A DNA stretch of 64,000 bases from Streptomyces rishiriensis (GCF_030815485.1 NZ_JAUSWV010000002.1:2914001-2978000); one strand, 5' to 3'. Shown: positions 8,571 through 19,401, numbered from the stretch's first letter. A program made the numbers and translations. The notes: generated from the letters alone by a model not told the origin.

Positions 8571-9374
8571 ATGCGCCAGTACTCCGCCGACCTGACCCCT
8601 CCCTGGAAGAAGCCGAAGCCGGTACCCGAGGTCCCGGCCGAGCCCGGGCTGGTGGTGGAGGAGCCCGGCACCGGGTTCTGCGGCGCGGTGATCCGCTGCG
8701 AGGCGGGCACGGTGACCCTGGAGGACCGCTTCGGCAAGCACCGGGTGTTCCCGCTGGAGCCGCGCGGCTTCCTGCTGGAGGGCAGGGTCGTGACCCTCGT
8801 GCGGCCGGCCTCCGCGGGCCCGGCGCGCCCCACCCGTACCGCCTCCGGTTCGGTCGCCGTCCCCGGCGCACGCGCGCGGGTCGCCCGAGCCGGCCGGATC
8901 TACGTCGAGGGCCGGCACGACGCCGAGCTGGTCGAGAAGGTGTGGGGCGACGACCTGCGCGTCGAGGGTGTGGTCGTGGAGTACCTGGAGGGCGTGGACG
9001 ACCTGCCGTCGATCGTCGCCGAGTTCGCGCCGGGCCCCGACGCGAGGCTGGGCGTCCTGGTGGACCACCTCCTCCCCGGCACGAAGGAGTGGCGCATCGC
9101 CCGCTCGGTCACGAGCGAGCACGCCCTGGTCGTCGGCCACCCGTACATCGACATCTGGGAAGCCGTGAAGCCGTCGGCTGTCGGGATCGAATCCTGGCCC
9201 CGGGTACCGCACGGCCAGGACTGGAAGACGGGCGTGTGCCGCGCCCTGGGCTGGCCGGAGAACACCGGGGCGGTCTGGCAGGCGATCCTGAAGCGGGTGG
9301 GTTCCTACAAGGACCTCGAGCCGGAGCTGCTGGGCCGGGTCGAGGAACTGATCGACTTCGTGACCGCACCCTGA
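8571..9374 (+). CDS. DUF3097 family protein
   Basis: 267 residues, recognisable as the actinobacterial DUF3097 family of unknown function. It starts MRQYSADLTPPWKKPKPVPE, has an internal GRIYVEGRHDAELVEKVWGDDLR segment (shown here in parts: GRIYVEGRHDAE, LVEKVWGDD) and GVDDLPSIVAEF, which resemble the acidic TOPRIM-like pattern ExxxDxE. The later LGVLVDHLLPGTKEWRIA and DIWEAVKPSAVGIESWP are typical of the family. A TOPRIM-type fold acting on nucleic acid is plausible but unproven. No membrane segment. A TATCGT box 7 nt upstream suggests its own leaderless transcript despite the 42-nt gap from the MBL gene. Confidence 0.8.
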   Translation: MRQYSADLTPPWKKPKPVPEVPAEPGLVVEEPGTGFCGAVIRCEAGTVTLEDRFGKHRVFPLEPRGFLLEGRVVTLVRPASAGPARPTRTASGSVAVPGARARVARAGRIYVEGRHDAELVEKVWGDDLRVEGVVVEYLEGVDDLPSIVAEFAPGPDARLGVLVDHLLPGTKEWRIARSVTSEHALVVGHPYIDIWEAVKPSAVGIESWPRVPHGQDWKTGVCRALGWPENTGAVWQAILKRVGSYKDLEPELLGRVEELIDFVTAP

Positions 9375-9399
9375 GCCGCACGGCTCCCGACCCCGGCTC

Positions 9400-9642
9400 T
9401 CCGGTATCCCGGCCCCGGCTTCCGGCTCCGGCTTCCCGCCCTCCGGCCCCGCCCGCCGGCCCTGACTTCCGGCTCTCCGGCATCCCGGCCCCAGCTTGCG
9501 GCTTCCCGCCCTCCGGCCCCGGCTTCCGGCTCCGGCTCTCCGGCATCCCGGCCCCGGCTTCCGGCTCCGCTACCCGCCCTCCGGCCCCGGCTCCCCGGCT
9601 CCCCGCTCCCCGCTCCCCGCTCCCCGCTCCCCGCTCCCCGCT
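9400..9642 (+). repeat. Imperfect 60-70 nt repeats ending in a 6-copy heptamer microsatellite
   Basis: Between the converging DUF3097 and hemW genes, phrases such as CTCCGGCATCCCGGCCCC and CCCGCCCTCCGGCCCCG recur about three times each in units of 60-70 nt. The block ends with six perfect tandem copies of CCCCGCT (9601-9642), the last one running into the hemW stop codon. No credible coding potential. Confidence 0.85.
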
Positions 9643-10883
9643 CAGTCCACCAGGTCCCGCACCACCGCGTCCGCCAGCAGTCGCCCGCGCAGGGTGAGCA
9701 CGGCCCGCCCCTCGTCGTAGGGGCCCCTGTCGAGCAGCCCGTCGGCCAGGGCCCTGCGCGACGCCGCGAGCCCGTCCGGCCGCAGCAGGTCCAGCGGTAC
9801 GCCCTCCCGCAGCCGCAGCTCCAGCAGGATCCGCTCCACCCGGCGGTCCTCGGCCGGCAGCAGCTCCCGTCCGGCACCCGGCGACCGCCCCGCCGCGAGC
9901 GCCGCCGCGTACGCACCCGGGTGCTTGACGTTCCACCAGCGGACGCCGCCCACGTGCGAGTGCGCTCCCGGGCCCGCGCCCCACCAGTCGGCGCCGCGCC
10001 AGTACAGCTCGTTGTGCAGGCAGCGGGCCGCCTCGGAGGTGGCCCAGTTGGACACCTCGTACCACTCGTAGCCCGCCGCGGCGAGAGTCTCCTCGGCGAT
10101 CAGGTAGCGGTCGGCGTGGACGTCGTCGTCGGTCATCGGGACCTCGCCCCGGCGGATCCGGCGGGCGAGCTGGGTGCCCTCCTCGACGATCAGGGCGTAC
10201 GCCGAGACATGGTCGGGGCCGGCGCCCAGGGCGGCGTCAAGCGAGGCCCGCCAGTCGTCGTCCGACTCGCCCGGGGTGCCGTAGATCAGGTCCAGGTTGA
10301 CGTGGTCGAAGCCCGCCGCCCGCGCCTCCGCCACACAACGCTCGGGGCGGCCGGGGGTGTGCGTGCGGTCGAGCACCTTCAGCACGTGCTGCCGGGCGCT
10401 CTGCATGCCGAAGGAGATCCGGTTGAAGCCGCCCTGGCGGAGCGTGGCCAGGTAGGCGGGGTCGACGGACTCCGGGTTCGCCTCGGTCGTCACCTCCGCG
10501 TCCGCCGCCAGCCCGAACTCGTCGCGGATCGCGGCCAGCATCCGTACGAGGTCGGAGGCGGCCAGCAGGGTGGGCGTGCCCCCGCCGACGAAGACCGTGC
10601 GGACCTCGCGCGGGTCGTCGCCGAGAACCTTGCGGGCCAGGCGGACCTCGTCGATCAGGGTGTCGGCGTAGTTCTCGCGGGAGGCGAGCACCCCGCCGGT
10701 GCCGCGCAGCTCGGTGGCGGTGTAGGTGTTGAAGTCGCAGTAGCCGCAGCGGGTCGCGCAGTACGGCACATGCAGATAGAACCCGAGGGGGCGGTCGGCG
10801 GCGCCGGCGAGCGCGTGCGCGGGAAGCGCGCCGTCGTCGGGAACCGGTTCACCGTCGGGAAGTGCGGAAGGCATGTCGCCCAT
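9642..10883 (-). CDS. hemW: Radical SAM heme chaperone HemW (HemN-like)
   Basis: 413 residues from ATG 10883 (MGDMPSALPDGEP); the ATG three codons in (10874) is equally possible. The radical SAM cluster motif C-x3-C-x2-C is seen in YLHVPYCATRCGYCDFNTYT at about residue 40. VFVGGGTPTLL and EANPESVDP are characteristic SAM-binding elements, and MQSARQHVLKVLDRTHTPG is typical of the HemW branch. HemW binds heme and inserts it into respiratory proteins; older annotations call it oxygen-independent coproporphyrinogen III oxidase. It is leftward and monocistronic by spacing. A CCCCGCT microsatellite abuts its stop. Confidence 0.9.
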   Translation of the reverse strand: MGDMPSALPDGEPVPDDGALPAHALAGAADRPLGFYLHVPYCATRCGYCDFNTYTATELRGTGGVLASRENYADTLIDEVRLARKVLGDDPREVRTVFVGGGTPTLLAASDLVRMLAAIRDEFGLAADAEVTTEANPESVDPAYLATLRQGGFNRISFGMQSARQHVLKVLDRTHTPGRPERCVAEARAAGFDHVNLDLIYGTPGESDDDWRASLDAALGAGPDHVSAYALIVEEGTQLARRIRRGEVPMTDDDVHADRYLIAEETLAAAGYEWYEVSNWATSEAARCLHNELYWRGADWWGAGPGAHSHVGGVRWWNVKHPGAYAAALAAGRSPGAGRELLPAEDRRVERILLELRLREGVPLDLLRPDGLAASRRALADGLLDRGPYDEGRAVLTLRGRLLADAVVRDLVD

Positions 10884-10974
10884 TGTCCCGTACGTCCACG
10901 CCTACCCGGGATCCCCGGCCACCCCCACCCGGAACACCGGCGTCCGGCCCACCCCACCGGCCTCGGTACGGATA

Positions 10975-11083
10975 CGGACGACGGACGCCGCCCACCGGAC
11001 GCCGGAGTCCGCACGCCGCACGCCGCACGCCGGGCGACGGGCGACGGGCGACGGACGCCGGGCGACGGACGCCGGGCCGGCGT
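10975..11083 (+). repeat. Heptamer tandem repeats downstream of the DyP peroxidase gene
   Basis: Three copies of GCACGCC (11011-11031) are followed by GGGCGAC x3 and alternating GGACGCC/GGGCGAC units to 11073, nine 7-nt units in all. The array ends 10 nt before the stop of the leftward peroxidase gene. Related ACGCCG phrases begin near 10975. 10884-10974 shows nothing else clear. Confidence 0.85.
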
Positions 11084-12175
11084 TCAGTCCAGGAGGTCCG
11101 CTCCCAGTGGCCGTCCCGTGCGCGCGCCCGGCAGGACGTACGCCACCGCCGAGCCCCGCGCCTCGGTGAATCCGCTCAGCTCGTCCTGAGCCGCCATCCG
11201 GCGCTGCACCCGTACGAACAGCGCCGGGTCCCGCATGAACGCGAGGAACAGCAGGCCCTGGTCGGCGGGCCCGTCGGCGTAGGAGTAACCGCGACGCAGC
11301 ATCCGGGCCCCCGAATCGAGGCGGGGGCTCACGGCCCGGACATGGGAGCGCGGCGGGGCGGCGGCCTCGGGCCCTGCGGCCGACCGACCACCGTCCAGCG
11401 GACCACCGGTCGAGCGGCTGCGGCCGATGATCTCCTCCTGGCGGTGCACGGCGAGCCGCGCGAAGTCCTCGATGCGCAGACGGACTCGTCGTACGACGAG
11501 GTAGGTGGCGTTGCCCGACCACACCCAGCGCTCGCACTCCTCGGGGGTGGGGTTGGCGGGCCCGTCCTTGAAGCCGAGCAGATTGCGCGGGGTGGTGTCG
11601 CCGTCGGGAGACGGCGGCAGAAAGCCGTCCTGCCGCCAGCGCGGATACAGGGTCTCCCCGGCCAGCCGGGTCAGGGTCGCGGCGATCCCCTCGGTCGCGT
11701 CGGCGCTGTCGGCGCAGAGCTGCACCAGCAGATCGCCGCCGCAGCGGTCGGCGTCGAGGCGGTCACCGGTGAAGGCGGGCAGGTTCCGCAGGGCGGCCGG
11801 GGCCCGCAGGCCCAGACGCGCCGGGAGGGCGGGGCCGATCCCGAGGGTCGCGGTGAGGCGGGCGGCGCGCGAGCTGTCCGACCCCAGCGTCTCGGCGAGG
11901 GCGTGCGTCCAGGCCCCGAGCACTGCCTTCAGCGCACGCGCGCCCGCCGCGCCGCGCAGGGCGGGGTCGAGGTCGTACGCCAGGAGCAGCACGGTGGCCT
12001 GCCTCGGGGTCGTCACCCCGGCCTGGCGCGGGCCGTGGAAGCCGGGCCCACGGGCGTCCTCGGGCGGATCGGCGTCGCGGGCACAGGCGGTCACGGTCAA
12101 CCCGACCCCCGCGCCGGCGATCAGGACGCGCCGGCGTGTGGGCGCTTCGGATACGGCATTCGTCGCCTCAGGCAC
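11084..12175 (-). CDS. DyP-type heme peroxidase, exported
   Basis: 363 residues from GTG 12175 (VPEATNAVSEAPTRRRVLIAG). The upstream frame to 12337 has atypical composition and is rejected. The N-terminus has twin arginines (PTRRRVLIAGAGVGLTV) and ends TACARD, so Tat export, perhaps with lipidation at the Cys, is likely. The DyP signature GXXDG is present as NLLGFKDGPANP (distal Asp), the proximal heme histidine is probably that in PPRSHVRAVSPR, and RRGYSYADG carries the expected Arg. DyP peroxidases oxidise dyes and phenolics with H2O2; the EfeB/DypA type is exported by Tat and can act with iron-uptake genes, none of which are adjacent here. Confidence 0.88.
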   Translation of the reverse strand: MPEATNAVSEAPTRRRVLIAGAGVGLTVTACARDADPPEDARGPGFHGPRQAGVTTPRQATVLLLAYDLDPALRGAAGARALKAVLGAWTHALAETLGSDSSRAARLTATLGIGPALPARLGLRAPAALRNLPAFTGDRLDADRCGGDLLVQLCADSADATEGIAATLTRLAGETLYPRWRQDGFLPPSPDGDTTPRNLLGFKDGPANPTPEECERWVWSGNATYLVVRRVRLRIEDFARLAVHRQEEIIGRSRSTGGPLDGGRSAAGPEAAAPPRSHVRAVSPRLDSGARMLRRGYSYADGPADQGLLFLAFMRDPALFVRVQRRMAAQDELSGFTEARGSAVAYVLPGARTGRPLGADLLD

Positions 12176-12413
12176 GAACCGGACGATACATCCGCAAACC
12201 CGACCCCCCGGTTTCCCCCGCCCCACCCGACGCCCCCAGCCCCCGCCTGGCCGCTCCGCTCCCTCCAGCCCACCCCGACGACGAGCCCCTGGGCGGGAGG
12301 CCCCCTGCGGGGCCAGGAGCACCGCCCCCGGCCCCAAGACGGCCCCCGGGGAGGCCCCGCCCCAAGCGGAAGGCCGACGTCGCGGTGCGACCCGGCAGCC
12401 GGTAGGTGCGGGG

Positions 12414-14465
12414 CTACTCCGCCTGGAGTACCAGCAGGGCCAGGTCGTCCTCCGGCGGTTGCTCGCCGAACTCGTGCACCAGCCGCCGGATCCGCTCCGC
12501 GATCAACTCCGCGTCGAGCCCGACGCAGCCCGCCAGCGCGACGGCGAGACCGTCCTCGTCGTCGAACTGGCGAAGGCCCGACCGCCGTTCCGTGACGCCG
12601 TCGGTGACGCACAGCAGGCTGTCGCCGGGCCGCAGCTCCAGGCTGTCGCTGGTGTACGTCACGTCCTCGATGACCCCGAGCAGGGTCTGCGGACGTCCGC
12701 CCGTGGCGACCGAGCCGTCCGGCCCGAGCAGCAGCGGCAACGGGTGCCCGGCGGAGGCGAGGGTGCAGCGGACCCCTCCCTCGAAGGGGGCCAGCTCGCC
12801 GTACAGGAGCGACAGGAAGCGGGTCTGCGGCCCGTCGCCCGGCCCGGCGGGGCCGACGAAGGCGCGGGCGGCGGCGTCGGCGGCCTCGGTCGCGTCGTCG
12901 AGAAGGAGCTGGTTGAGCCGGTCCAGGACGTCCGCCACGCCATAGCCCTCGCGGGCCAGCAGCCGCAGCCAGGGCCGGGCGAGGCCGATGACGACGGCCG
13001 CCTCCGGCCCCTTGCCCTGCACATCGCCCACCGCGAAGCACCAGCGGCCGTCGCCCGCCGGGAACAGGTCGTAGAAGTCGCCGCTCGGCCCGCCCTGTTC
13101 GCGCGGCTCGTAGACGAGGGCGCTGCGCACCCCGGGGATCTCGGCGACCGCGCCGGGCAGCAACCCCCGTTGGAGGACGGCGCTGATGGTGGCCTGGCGG
13201 GCGTACTGACGGGCCGCTCCGATCGCGAGCGCCACCCGGCGGCCGAGATCCTCGACCAGCCCGGTGACCTCGTCGGCGAAGGCCGGCCGCCCGGCCTGCC
13301 CGATGACCAGGGTGCCGAGCGGCCGGCCGCCGGCGATCAGCCGGTAGGCGAGGGCGGTGCCGTGCGGGCCGAGCGCCGCGCCCGGCCATGCGAAGGGCTC
13401 GGGCCCGGAGCGGGGACCGCCGTCGGGCGGACACGGCGGATCCTTCTCCAGGGCCCGGCGCAGTTCCTCGACGCGGTTCTCACAGCCGTGCCAGACCCTG
13501 GCCAGCCGCGGCCCGGGGCCTCCCGCCCACTCACCCCGTCCGCTCACCTCGTCCTCGAGCCACACCGCGCACCAGTCGGCGAGCCGCGGCACGAGCAGCT
13601 GGCCGGTCAGCGCGGCCACCAGGTCCTCGTCGAGCTGCCCGGCGAGCAGGTCGGACGCCTCGGCGAGGAAGGAGAGCGCACCGCGGTTGAGCCAGTCGCG
13701 GTCCCGTGACCCGGCGGGTTGCGGAACCGGGGCCAGTGCCTCGAGGAGAGCCGGGGCGGAGCCGAGCGGGTGGTCGGGGTGGGCCGCGCTCCCGGCGTGG
13801 CCGAAGCAGCCGAGGTGTCCCGACCGGCCGGGCAGGTCGTGTCCGTGGCCGGGATGCGGCTGGTCGTCGTGGCCGGGGAAGCCCGCGTCGGAGGACTCGT
13901 GGGCCGTCGGCAGCAGCCGGGCCCAGACCGTCTTCGTCCCCCTGCGGTACGTCACGCCCCAGGCGTCGGCGAGCGCGGCGACCAGACGCAGACCGCGGCC
14001 GTACTCCGCCGTCCCGTACGACGGTTCCGCGGTGCCGTCGCGTGGGGCGCGGGAGGGGTGGTGGTCGGAGACCTCGACGACGACCGCACGGCAGCCACCG
14101 GGCGGCTCCGGATGCCCGGGGTGTTCGGGGCTCTCGGCGCGCTCGGGATCCTCCTCCAGGCGGCAGGACACCTCGACGTCCGTGCCGGCGTGCACGACGG
14201 CGTTCGTGACGAGCTCGCTGACGACGAGCGTGGTGTCCCCCGTCAGGCGCTCGCCGGGCCCCCCGGCCTCCTCGGCGCCGAGCAGGCCGAGAGCGGCCCA
14301 CTCGGTCAGCGCGGTGCGCGCCAGTTCGCGGGCGGCGCCGGGCGCGAGGGGACTGCCGTTCAGGGTGGCGCGGATGTGCGGGAGCACGACCGAGTGCGTA
14401 CTCGGGTGCGCGGGCGCGCCCTGGGCACGGGACGCGGTCTCCCGTTGCGTCGGAATGGCCCCCAT
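12414..14465 (-). CDS. Signalling protein: HATPase, GAF and PP2C/SpoIIE phosphatase
   Basis: 683 residues. Residues about 30-180 form an RsbW/SpoIIAB-like ATPase (VVSELVTNAVVHAGTDVEVS, the N-box; EYGRGLRLVAALADAW, the G-box area). About 240-410 resembles a GAF sensor domain. About 435-683 is a SpoIIE/RsbU PP2C phosphatase with metal-binding PSGDFYDLFPAGDG, FAVGDVQGKGPEAA and LLCVTDGVTERR. Combining kinase-like and phosphatase modules in one protein is common in Streptomyces and implies control of anti-sigma/anti-anti-sigma partners, none of which is encoded nearby. No membrane segment, so cytosolic. The 238 nt between its stop and the peroxidase start hold only GC-rich inverted sequence. Confidence 0.88.
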   Translation of the reverse strand: MGAIPTQRETASRAQGAPAHPSTHSVVLPHIRATLNGSPLAPGAARELARTALTEWAALGLLGAEEAGGPGERLTGDTTLVVSELVTNAVVHAGTDVEVSCRLEEDPERAESPEHPGHPEPPGGCRAVVVEVSDHHPSRAPRDGTAEPSYGTAEYGRGLRLVAALADAWGVTYRRGTKTVWARLLPTAHESSDAGFPGHDDQPHPGHGHDLPGRSGHLGCFGHAGSAAHPDHPLGSAPALLEALAPVPQPAGSRDRDWLNRGALSFLAEASDLLAGQLDEDLVAALTGQLLVPRLADWCAVWLEDEVSGRGEWAGGPGPRLARVWHGCENRVEELRRALEKDPPCPPDGGPRSGPEPFAWPGAALGPHGTALAYRLIAGGRPLGTLVIGQAGRPAFADEVTGLVEDLGRRVALAIGAARQYARQATISAVLQRGLLPGAVAEIPGVRSALVYEPREQGGPSGDFYDLFPAGDGRWCFAVGDVQGKGPEAAVVIGLARPWLRLLAREGYGVADVLDRLNQLLLDDATEAADAAARAFVGPAGPGDGPQTRFLSLLYGELAPFEGGVRCTLASAGHPLPLLLGPDGSVATGGRPQTLLGVIEDVTYTSDSLELRPGDSLLCVTDGVTERRSGLRQFDDEDGLAVALAGCVGLDAELIAERIRRLVHEFGEQPPEDDLALLVLQAE

Positions 14466-14605
14466 GCGCAGCTCCCCGGGCGGATCGGATGCCCACAGGG
14501 TGACAGACCGGTCCCGGCCATGAGCGCTGGGTTACCGAAGTGCGCCGTCCTGAGTGAGAACCGTGCTACGCGGCTGTCCGCTCGTGCTCGATGAAGCGCG
14601 GTTGA

Positions 14606-14637
14606 GGGGCGGAATCCGAGCATTCGGACTCCGCCCC
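14606..14637 (-). terminator. Hairpin terminator downstream of the acyl-CoA ligase
   Basis: GGGGCGGA (14606-14613) pairs with TCCGCCCC (14630-14637), and the inner TCCGA/TCGGA arms close over GCAT. It lies 53 nt past the ligase stop. Confidence 0.7.
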
Positions 14638-14689
14638 GGCCGCGCGCCGCGCGCTGTGCTCCGCGCCGTCGCGCCCCCGCGCTCCCGTG

Positions 14690-16564
14690 CTACGCCTCGC
14701 GCGATCCGGCGTACATCTCGTCGATGAGGTGCTTGTACTCCCGCTCCACGACCGGCCGCTTCAGCTTCAGGCTCGGCGTGATCTCGCCGTGCTCGACGTC
14801 CAGGTCCCGGGGCAGCAGCCGGAACTTCTTGATGGTCTGCCAGCGCTGGAGACCCTCGTTGAGCTGCTTGACGTAGCCCTCGATGAGCTCCACGGTGACG
14901 GGCGCGGCGACGACGTCCGCGTACGACTTTCCGGCCAGCCCGTTGTCCTTCGCCCAGTCGAGGAGCGACGGCTCGTCGAGCGCGATGAGTGCCGTGCAGA
15001 AGTTCCGGTCGGCGCCGTGCACGAGGATGTTGGAGACGTACGGGCACACCGCCTTGAACTGTCCCTCGACCTCGGCGGGCGCGATGTACTTGCCGCCGGA
15101 CGTCTTGATGAGGTCCTTCTTGCGGTCGGTGATGCGCAGGTACCCGTCGGGCGACAGCTCGCCGATGTCGCCGGTGTGGAACCAGCCGTCGGCCTCCAGG
15201 ACCTCGGCGGTCTTCTCGGGGAGCCCGTGGTAGCCCTCCATGATGCCGGGGCCGCGCAGCAGGATCTCGCCGTCGTCGGCGATCCGCACCTCCGTGCCGG
15301 GCAGCGGCTTGCCGACCGTGCCGGTGCGGTAGGCCTCACCGGGGTTGACGAAGGAGGCCGCGGAGGACTCCGTCAGGCCGTAGCCCTCGAGGATGTGGAT
15401 GCCGGCGCCGGCGAAGAAGTAGCCGATCTCCGGTGCGAGCGCCGCCGACCCGGAGACACACGCGCGCAGGTTGCCGCCGAAGGCCTCGCGGATCTTGGCG
15501 TAGACGAGCGCGTCGGCGACCTTGTGCTTGGCGCCGAGCCCGAAGGGGACGGCGGCGGTGCCGGTGCGCCGGAAGTTGTCCTGGGCGGCCTTGGCGTACT
15601 CGCGGGAGACCTCGGCGGCCCACTGGAAGATCTTGAACTTGGCTCCGCCGCCGGCGCGGGCCTTGGCGGCGACCCCGTTGTAGACCTTCTCGAAGATGCG
15701 CGGCACGGCGGCCATGTACGTCGGCTGGACGACCGGCAGGTTCTCGATGATCTTGTCGACGCGGCCGTCGACGGCGGTGACGTGCCCGACCTCGATCTGG
15801 CCGGAGGTGAGCACCTTGCCGAAGACGTGCGCGAGCGGCAGCCACAGGTACTGCACGTCGTCGGGGCCGACCAGGCCGGTCGCGGCGATCGCCTTCGCCA
15901 TGTACGACCAGTTGTCGTGCGGCAGGCGGACGCCCTTGGGCCGGCCGGTGGTGCCGGAGGTGTAGATCAGGGTGGCGAGCTGGTCCTTCGTGATCGCGCC
16001 GACCCGCTCCTTGATCAGCTCGGCCTCCTTCTCCAGCCGGGCGGCGCCGCGCTTCTCCAGCTCGTCGAGGGTGAGGATCCAGTCGGCGGTCTCGACACCG
16101 GCCGGGTCGATCACGACCACATGGGTGAGGGCGGGAAGTTCGGCGCGCTTCTCGACGGCCTTGGCGAGCTGGGCCGCGTCCTCGGCGATCAGCACCTTGG
16201 ACTCGGAGTCCGCGAGGATGAACGCCGACTCGTCGGCGTTGGTCTGCGGGTACACGGTGGTCGTGGCGGCCCCGGCGCACATGATGCCGAGGTCGGCGAG
16301 GATCCACTCGAGCCGGGTGGAGGCGGCGAGCGCGACGCGCTCCTCGGCCCGCACGCCCAGCTCGATCAGACCGGCCGCGATCGCGTAGACCCGTTCCGCG
16401 GCCTGCGCCCAGGTCAGGGACTTCCAGTCGTCGGGTCCCTCGCCGGCCGCGGCCGGTACCGGGTACCGATAGGCCTCGGCGTCGGGCGTGGACGCCACGC
16501 GCTCCAGGAAGAGGCCCGCGACGGACGGCGGACGGTTCTCGATCAGTGTCTGTGTGTCGCTCAC
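14690..16564 (-). CDS. Long-chain fatty acid--CoA ligase (AMP-forming)
   Basis: 624 residues, of the FadD15-like long-chain acyl-CoA synthetase type. Seen: the P-loop-like core ATLIYTSGTTGRPKGVRLPH (about 190-210), LPLAHVFGKV, ILEGYGLTESSA (A5 motif), WFHTGDIGELSPDGYLRITD (A7/A8) and TSGGKYIAPAEVEGQ with the catalytic Lys region. It activates fatty acids to acyl-AMP and then acyl-CoA for degradation or lipid synthesis. The GTG start at 16564 has GGAGGA 6 nt upstream. Upstream lie three 16-nt direct repeats (16618-16665), a candidate regulatory target. Transcribed alone by spacing. Confidence 0.93.
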   Translation of the reverse strand: MSDTQTLIENRPPSVAGLFLERVASTPDAEAYRYPVPAAAGEGPDDWKSLTWAQAAERVYAIAAGLIELGVRAEERVALAASTRLEWILADLGIMCAGAATTTVYPQTNADESAFILADSESKVLIAEDAAQLAKAVEKRAELPALTHVVVIDPAGVETADWILTLDELEKRGAARLEKEAELIKERVGAITKDQLATLIYTSGTTGRPKGVRLPHDNWSYMAKAIAATGLVGPDDVQYLWLPLAHVFGKVLTSGQIEVGHVTAVDGRVDKIIENLPVVQPTYMAAVPRIFEKVYNGVAAKARAGGGAKFKIFQWAAEVSREYAKAAQDNFRRTGTAAVPFGLGAKHKVADALVYAKIREAFGGNLRACVSGSAALAPEIGYFFAGAGIHILEGYGLTESSAASFVNPGEAYRTGTVGKPLPGTEVRIADDGEILLRGPGIMEGYHGLPEKTAEVLEADGWFHTGDIGELSPDGYLRITDRKKDLIKTSGGKYIAPAEVEGQFKAVCPYVSNILVHGADRNFCTALIALDEPSLLDWAKDNGLAGKSYADVVAAPVTVELIEGYVKQLNEGLQRWQTIKKFRLLPRDLDVEHGEITPSLKLKRPVVEREYKHLIDEMYAGSREA

Positions 16565-16617
16565 GACATCCTCCGGGCCCGCGACGATGCGGCTGGCTCA
16601 TTGCGGCGTCGTTCGAC

Positions 16618-16665
16618 GCGGCGGTTGTTGACAGCGGCGGTTGTTGACGGCGGCTGTTGTTTAAC
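16618..16665 (-). repeat. Three 16-nt direct repeats upstream of the acyl-CoA ligase
   Basis: GCGGCGGTTGTTGACA (16618-16633), GCGGCGGTTGTTGACG (16634-16649) and the degenerate GCGGCTGTTGTTTAAC (16650-16665) stand in perfect tandem, 54-101 nt before the GTG of the ligase. Their place in the 5' region suggests a repeated operator or an array produced by slippage. The flank 16666-16757 shows no other motif I recognise. Confidence 0.8.
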
Positions 16666-16757
16666 TCACGAGTAACTACCGAGCAGGGATCAGAGTAGAG
16701 GGCGACTGGCCAGCACGTAAGGGGCTCCGGGCAGTCACTTTCTCCTGAATAAGGCCA

Positions 16758-16791
16758 CAGGGCCCGCCGCGCTGTCGCGCGACGGGCCCTG
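16758..16791 (-). terminator. Hairpin terminator downstream of lepA
   Basis: CAGGGCCCG (16758-16766) pairs with CGGGCCCTG (16783-16791). Inner CGCGC/GCGCG arms close over TGTC with one C-A mismatch. It lies 20 nt past the lepA stop. Confidence 0.75.
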
Positions 16792-16811
16792 GAAACCGGC
16801 GAAGATCGTGG

Positions 16812-18680
<1,869 letters not shown>

Positions 18681-18769
18681 GCAGGGTCCTGTCTCTTGAG
18701 GCGCCTTGTGCCTCGGGTCGGATCGATACGTAGGTTCCATGGTCCCACGGGTGGCGACCAGGGACCGGT

Positions 18770-18799
18770 TTGGGCCACTCGGGGAGCCACTGGTAGTCT
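18770..18799 (+). promoter_or_regulatory. Promoter of rpsT
   Basis: TTGGGC (18770-18775) and TAGTCT (18794-18799) with an 18-nt spacer fit the main streptomycete sigma factor. Transcription would start near 18806, giving a leader of about 140 nt before rpsT. Confidence 0.6.
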
Positions 18800-18948
18800 G
18801 GGCAGCTGTGTCTCTTGCCCTCTCGGCACGAGGCACTTCTCCTCGGAGAACCTCTCGGACGACACCTGTCGGGAAACTCCGGGGATCTCGGAAAATCATC
18901 GGTACGGGACCCGTACGGGCCCGTGCCTGAACCTGCAAAGGCTCATTC

Positions 18949-19215
18949 GTGGCGAACATCAAGTCCCAGATCAAGCGGATCAAGACCAACGAGAAGGCTC
19001 GGCTGCGCAACAAGGCCGTCAAGTCCTCCCTGAAGACCGCGATCCGCAAGGCCCGTGAGGCTGCTGCCGCGGGTGACGTCGAGAAGGCCACCGAGTACCA
19101 GCGCGCTGCCGCGCGTCAGCTCGACAAGGCCGTCTCGAAGGGCGTCATCCACAAGAACCAGGCCGCCAACAAGAAGTCGGCGCTTGCTTCCAAGGTCGAG
19201 ACCCTCAAGGGCTGA
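18949..19215 (+). CDS. rpsT: 30S ribosomal protein S20
   Basis: 88 residues beginning with GTG 18949 and reading [20 protein letters not shown], the standard S20 opening, rich in Lys and Arg and ending [14 protein letters not shown]20 is a primary 16S rRNA-binding protein of the small subunit body. AAAGG sits 7-11 nt before the start and acts as ribosome binding site. The long leader (about 140 nt from the predicted promoter) could hold an autoregulatory structure, as is known for S20 in other bacteria, but I cannot define one. A strong terminator follows at 19343. Confidence 0.97.
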   Translation: MANIKSQIKRIKTNEKARLRNKAVKSSLKTAIRKAREAAAAGDVEKATEYQRAAARQLDKAVSKGVIHKNQAANKKSALASKVETLKG

Positions 19216-19342
19216 ACCCCTCAGATCTGATCGCCGGAAGGACCAGGGCGGGCCCTCTCTCATCCGCCCCCGACCGGCACCCACGGATCGCGCGCGGCCT
19301 GCGTTCGCCACGCGGGCGCGATCCAGCAGCTGAAAGCTCGAA

Positions 19343-19392
19343 CCGAAGGCCCCCGCCTCGCCCTTCCCCAGGGCGGATGCGGGGGCCTTCGG
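19343..19392 (+). terminator. Strong hairpin terminator after rpsT
   Basis: CCGAAGGCCCCCGC (19343-19356) pairs perfectly with GCGGGGGCCTTCGG (19379-19392). It lies 127 nt past the rpsT stop and, being symmetrical, may also stop leftward transcription from the NTF2-like gene. Confidence 0.85.
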
Positions 19393-19401
19393 TCTGCCCG
19401 G

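Noticed and set aside
18681..19091. N-terminal extension of lepA by 137 residues
   Set aside because: Would cross the rpsT promoter and coding region; the GTG at 18680 gives the standard LepA N-terminus.
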